Positions 4,858 through 6,754 of a stretch of DNA of 6,754 nt are shown here, piece by piece. Position numbers and translations under genes: made by a program. The DNA comes from JAGVWT01 sp964538405. Its GTDB lineage: Archaea > Nanobdellota > Nanobdellia > Pacearchaeales > GW2011-AR1. Each line of letters begins with the position of its first letter. The stretch's first letter is position 1. Location: the NCBI GenBank assembly GCA_964538405.1, contig CAZIET010000032.1, positions 1-6,754 of the forward strand, in the 5' to 3' direction. The notes under the pieces are model-generated. The model saw only the letters and a program-made list of their open reading frames with translations. It ran no database searches and was not told the DNA's origin.

Positions 4858-5775
4858 TTATTTCGACTTTACAATCAATACTGAGAGGGTTAACAGAAGA
4901 ACTGTGTTCAGTATTAATAAGTATATAGCAAAAACAAAGCTATTGTCTAAATATACATAATTTTCTTCAAGTTTTATTTCACTAATTTTGCTTTCGCTTG
5001 ATTTATTGAAAATGAATGTTTGTTTTTTGCTTTTTATTGAATAATCTTTTGTTGAATCACCTGAAACAGAATTTTCGTTTTGTACTTCAGCGTTTTGAGT
5101 TACTGTGAATGATTGTAAAGAAGATTTGTTCAGATTTCCAAGTGAATCATTTGCATACCAATAATAATCAATTTGATTTGAAGAATAATTTCCGCTTAAT
5201 ATTGTAAAATAAAAAACATTGCTAATATTTGATGTTACAGTGTAGTTTGTTCCATTTAGTTCAAGAATGACTTTTTGCAGATTGATTTCTTCAAGAGTTA
5301 CGTTTACCTGTGTGTTATCAGATGAAGTTAAATTATTTGAAATGTAAGTGGAAAACTTTGGCTTAGATCTGTCAACGAAAATTCCTGTAAGTTGAACAGT
5401 TAATATGTTGTTGCTCCAGTCAGTTACTGTTGTGTTTATTGTATAAAATCCATCTGGAACCTCGTTGATGTAATCCGGAGAGCTTCCATCCCATGTTTTT
5501 ATCAGTCCGGAAATGTTGTCTGGCGATCCGGCAGGGGAATTGAAAGATTTTACTTGTGATAAACTTGAATTGAATATTCTTGTTGTGTTCCAGTCTTTAA
5601 CAATTTCAGAAGAGTTCATTGTTATGGTTATTTCGTCATAAAAATTGCCATCAGGAGAGAATATATAATTAGTTCCATTGTAAAAGGCTCCAGTGATTGT
5701 TACATTTAAGGAAGGCAATGCTGTGGCAAATCCCAAAGACAGGATAGCAAGCAGGCTAAAAATTATCAACCTCAT
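4858..5775 (-). CDS. Secreted, sequon-rich membrane-anchored surface protein with Ig-like domains
   Basis: A protein of 305 aa. The signal peptide is clear: MRLIIFSLLAILSLGFATA at 1-19. The ectodomain looks like two beta-sandwich domains. The first (about 22-135) resembles FlgD-type Ig folds: FSPDGNFYDEITITM, a WDG motif near 95-97, and VPDGFYTINTTVTDWSNN. The second (about 136-226) starts at FVDRSKPKFSTYI. A stalk of about 50 residues leads to a C-terminal membrane helix (280-302) with a short tail KSK. I count 16 N-X-S/T sequons, all outside the membrane helix, pointing to heavy N-glycosylation in an archaeal cell envelope. The gene has its own TATA box overlapping the end of the nuclease gene. 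Its function is unknown; cell-wall or adhesion roles are inference. Confidence 0.75.
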   Translation of the reverse strand: MRLIIFSLLAILSLGFATALPSLNVTITGAFYNGTNYIFSPDGNFYDEITITMNSSEIVKDWNTTRIFNSSLSQVKSFNSPAGSPDNISGLIKTWDGSSPDYINEVPDGFYTINTTVTDWSNNILTVQLTGIFVDRSKPKFSTYISNNLTSSDNTQVNVTLEEINLQKVILELNGTNYTVTSNISNVFYFTILSGNYSSNQIDYYWYANDSLGNLNKSSLQSFTVTQNAEVQNENSVSGDSTKDYSIKSKKQTFIFNKSSESKISEIKLEENYVYLDNSFVFAIYLLILNTVLLLTLSVLIVKSK

Positions 5776-5795
5776 GCAATATCAAGGAATTTATT

Positions 5796-5805
5796 CTTTT
5801 AAAGA
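5796..5805 (-). promoter_or_regulatory. TATA box for the sequon-rich surface protein
   Basis: The minus strand reads TCTTTAAAAG, centred about 26 nt upstream of the ATG at 5775 and abutting the stop codon of the nuclease gene. The spacing fits a leaderless transcript, independent of the nuclease gene upstream. Confidence 0.5.
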
Positions 5806-6588
5806 TTAATAGTTTTCCCATAGAACAAGTTTTCCCTTGTCATCCCTTAAGAACAAGGTATCACCTGTTTCTGTCCAAACATTAGTTTCATTTTTCCAAA
5901 AAAAGGTTTTATCATTATCTTTTAAATCAGCAGTTATTATTTTTATTTCTGTGTTACTTTCCAAGAAAAATTTAGGAAAGATAAATTTCTTCCTTCCCTC
6001 ATCCTTTATGCTCCAGTTTGTCATTTCACAAATAAAGTTACACTGATTGTAGAAAACTATCTCCTCATTTCTTGAATCAAATTTCTTTAATATGATGCAT
6101 CGGGAACATTCATCAACAGATTTTTCACATAGATTCTGGTTCTTTTCTATGCATTTGTTCCATGCCTGAAAGAATTTTCCATAATATTTGTCCTTTCCCT
6201 CCAAAAAATAAGGGTTTGCATACCCTTCTTCCACCAGTTCTAAATTTATGTTTTTTCCATCAAGGAATATATATGCAAGAGTTCTGCCGTATTTGTCGGT
6301 TTCTCTTTTTCCAAAGTCCAGATAAACAGTTTTGTTGAAAACAGAAGCATTAAGAAATTCGTTTGCTTCATTATACAAATAATCTTTTCTTTCAGGAGTA
6401 TTGATTCCAAGCAATCTTATGGTTTCATTTCCCGCAACAATTGTGTCTCCGTCAATTACCCTTGTTATATGGACTGATTTTTGCTCGTTTAGAAAGTTTC
6501 CTGTGATTCTGTCAAGATATGGATAATTTATTGTAAACAGCAAAATTAAAAGAATTAATAGTAGAATAATCTCTTTTCTGTTTTTCAT
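5806..6588 (-). CDS. Membrane-anchored thermonuclease (SNase family) with C-terminal lamin-tail-like domain
   Basis: A protein of 260 aa from ATG at 6588; an in-frame TTG at 6594 would add two residues. Residues 6-24 form one hydrophobic segment, a signal anchor or signal peptide. The SNase domain follows (about 39-145): VIDGDT (equivalent to staphylococcal Asp19 and Asp21), IRLLGINTPE (Arg35, Thr41 and Glu43 equivalents) and DKYGRTLAY (Arg87 equivalent). The calcium ligand at staphylococcal position 40 is Asn here, a change from Asp. A six-cysteine segment (146-187) could form disulphides or bind metal. The last 85 residues look like a lamin-tail (LTD) domain: EIVFYNQC, TNWSIKDEG, FIFPKFFL, TFFWKN, VWTETGDTLFLRDDKGKLVLW. 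The protein should cut DNA or RNA outside the cell, possibly for nucleotide scavenging (inference). It starts 10 nt after tRNA-Leu on the same strand, with no promoter of its own. Confidence 0.85.
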   Translation of the reverse strand: MKNRKEIILLLILLILLFTINYPYLDRITGNFLNEQKSVHITRVIDGDTIVAGNETIRLLGINTPERKDYLYNEANEFLNASVFNKTVYLDFGKRETDKYGRTLAYIFLDGKNINLELVEEGYANPYFLEGKDKYYGKFFQAWNKCIEKNQNLCEKSVDECSRCIILKKFDSRNEEIVFYNQCNFICEMTNWSIKDEGRKKFIFPKFFLESNTEIKIITADLKDNDKTFFWKNETNVWTETGDTLFLRDDKGKLVLWENY

Positions 6589-6598
6589 TTTCAAGAAA

Positions 6599-6682
6599 TG
6601 CGGGAGGAAGGAGTCGAACCTTCGCAGGCACTAAGCCACTGGATCTTAAGTCCAGCCCATTTGGCCTCTCTGGCACTCACGC
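6599..6682 (-). tRNA. tRNA-Leu (anticodon UAA)
   Basis: An 84-nt class II tRNA on the minus strand. The anticodon stem-loop is CUGGA-CUUAAGA-UCCAG, giving anticodon UAA, which reads UUA and UUG. The D arm (CCA/UGG) has the GG pair in its loop. The long variable arm contains GGC-UUAGU-GCC. The T arm is GAAGG-UUCGACU-CCUUC. The discriminator base is A, as expected for leucine, and CCA is not encoded. The acceptor stem GCGUGAG/CUCCCGC has one mismatch, U4 with C69. There is no intron. The 3' end is 10 nt from the nuclease start codon. Confidence 0.96.
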
Positions 6683-6706
6683 TTAAATTTCCAAATGTAA
6701 CTTCAC

Positions 6707-6713
6707 TTAAAAA
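6707..6713 (-). promoter_or_regulatory. TATA box for tRNA-Leu (and probably the nuclease gene)
   Basis: TTTTTAA on the minus strand, centred about 28 nt upstream of the first tRNA base at 6682. No AT-rich element occurs within the tRNA at the right distance for the downstream nuclease gene, so this promoter probably serves both. Confidence 0.45.
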
Positions 6714-6714
6714 C

Positions 6715-6723
6715 TTTTATAAA
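6715..6723 (+). promoter_or_regulatory. TATA box for the gene starting at 6746
   Basis: TTTTATAAA on the plus strand, centred about 27 nt before the ATG at 6746. It partly abuts the tRNA box on the other strand, so the two divergent promoters are nearly superimposed. Confidence 0.5.
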
Positions 6724-6745
6724 CTATTTTTTCAATCACATTAAA

Positions 6746-6754
6746 ATGGCAAAG
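6746..6754 (+). CDS. Start of an unidentified gene (runs off the right edge)
   Basis: Only ATG GCA AAG (Met-Ala-Lys) is visible. A TATA box at the leaderless distance supports this as a true start. The product cannot be identified from three codons. Confidence 0.4.

Noticed and set aside
6589..6594. TTG start for the nuclease, two codons upstream of the ATG
   Set aside because: The ATG at 6588 directly follows and neither has a Shine-Dalgarno, so the common start codon is preferred.

Overview
The window looks like a piece of an archaeal chromosome, probably from a low-GC, small-genome lineage of the DPANN type (lineage is inference). The archaeal evidence is direct. There is a 7S-type SRP RNA with an Alu domain. 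A class II tRNA-Leu has no encoded CCA. Type IV pilin-like proteins carry KRG/KKG prepilin-peptidase sites. Almost every gene has a TATA box about 25-28 nt upstream of its start codon, the signature of leaderless archaeal transcription. One gene also has a GAGGTGAT Shine-Dalgarno matching the usual archaeal 16S 3' end.

Layout, left to right. Positions 1-542 hold two minus-strand type IV pilin-like genes; the second is cut by the window edge. Positions 583-756 hold a short, highly charged 57-aa protein. It is divergent from a plus-strand gene (876-1196) that resembles the HPF/RaiA ribosome-hibernation family. A VapBC toxin-antitoxin pair (1200-1771, minus) converges on it. The SRP RNA lies at about 1820-2081 (minus), with a poly-U terminator and a TATA box. 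A three-gene minus-strand envelope operon follows (4780 down to 2142): a lipoprotein with a proline-rich tail, a 552-aa membrane-anchored surface protein with Ig-like domains, and a 95-aa unknown protein. Both internal junctions of this operon share the string AGATAAAATG. Next come a single-pass surface protein full of N-glycosylation sequons (4858-5775), a membrane-anchored thermonuclease with a C-terminal lamin-tail-like domain (5806-6588), and tRNA-Leu(UAA) immediately upstream of the nuclease (6599-6682). At the right edge a plus-strand gene starts divergently, with only three codons visible.

Two themes link the genes. The first is the cell surface: pilins, lipoprotein, Ig-like proteins and an extracellular nuclease, seven genes in all if the 95-aa partner is counted. 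This fits an organism that attaches to hosts or neighbours and scavenges nucleic acids, which is inference. The second is translation and dormancy: SRP RNA, a putative hibernation factor, VapBC and tRNA-Leu. I see no CRISPR array, insertion sequence or integrase. The most notable points are the tRNA-nuclease transcript, where tRNA 3' processing would leave a 10-nt leader; the non-canonical apical loop of the SRP RNA; the tightly coupled envelope operon of unknown function; and the unannotated 57-aa gene. No gene-free stretch exceeds 300 bases once the SRP RNA is counted.
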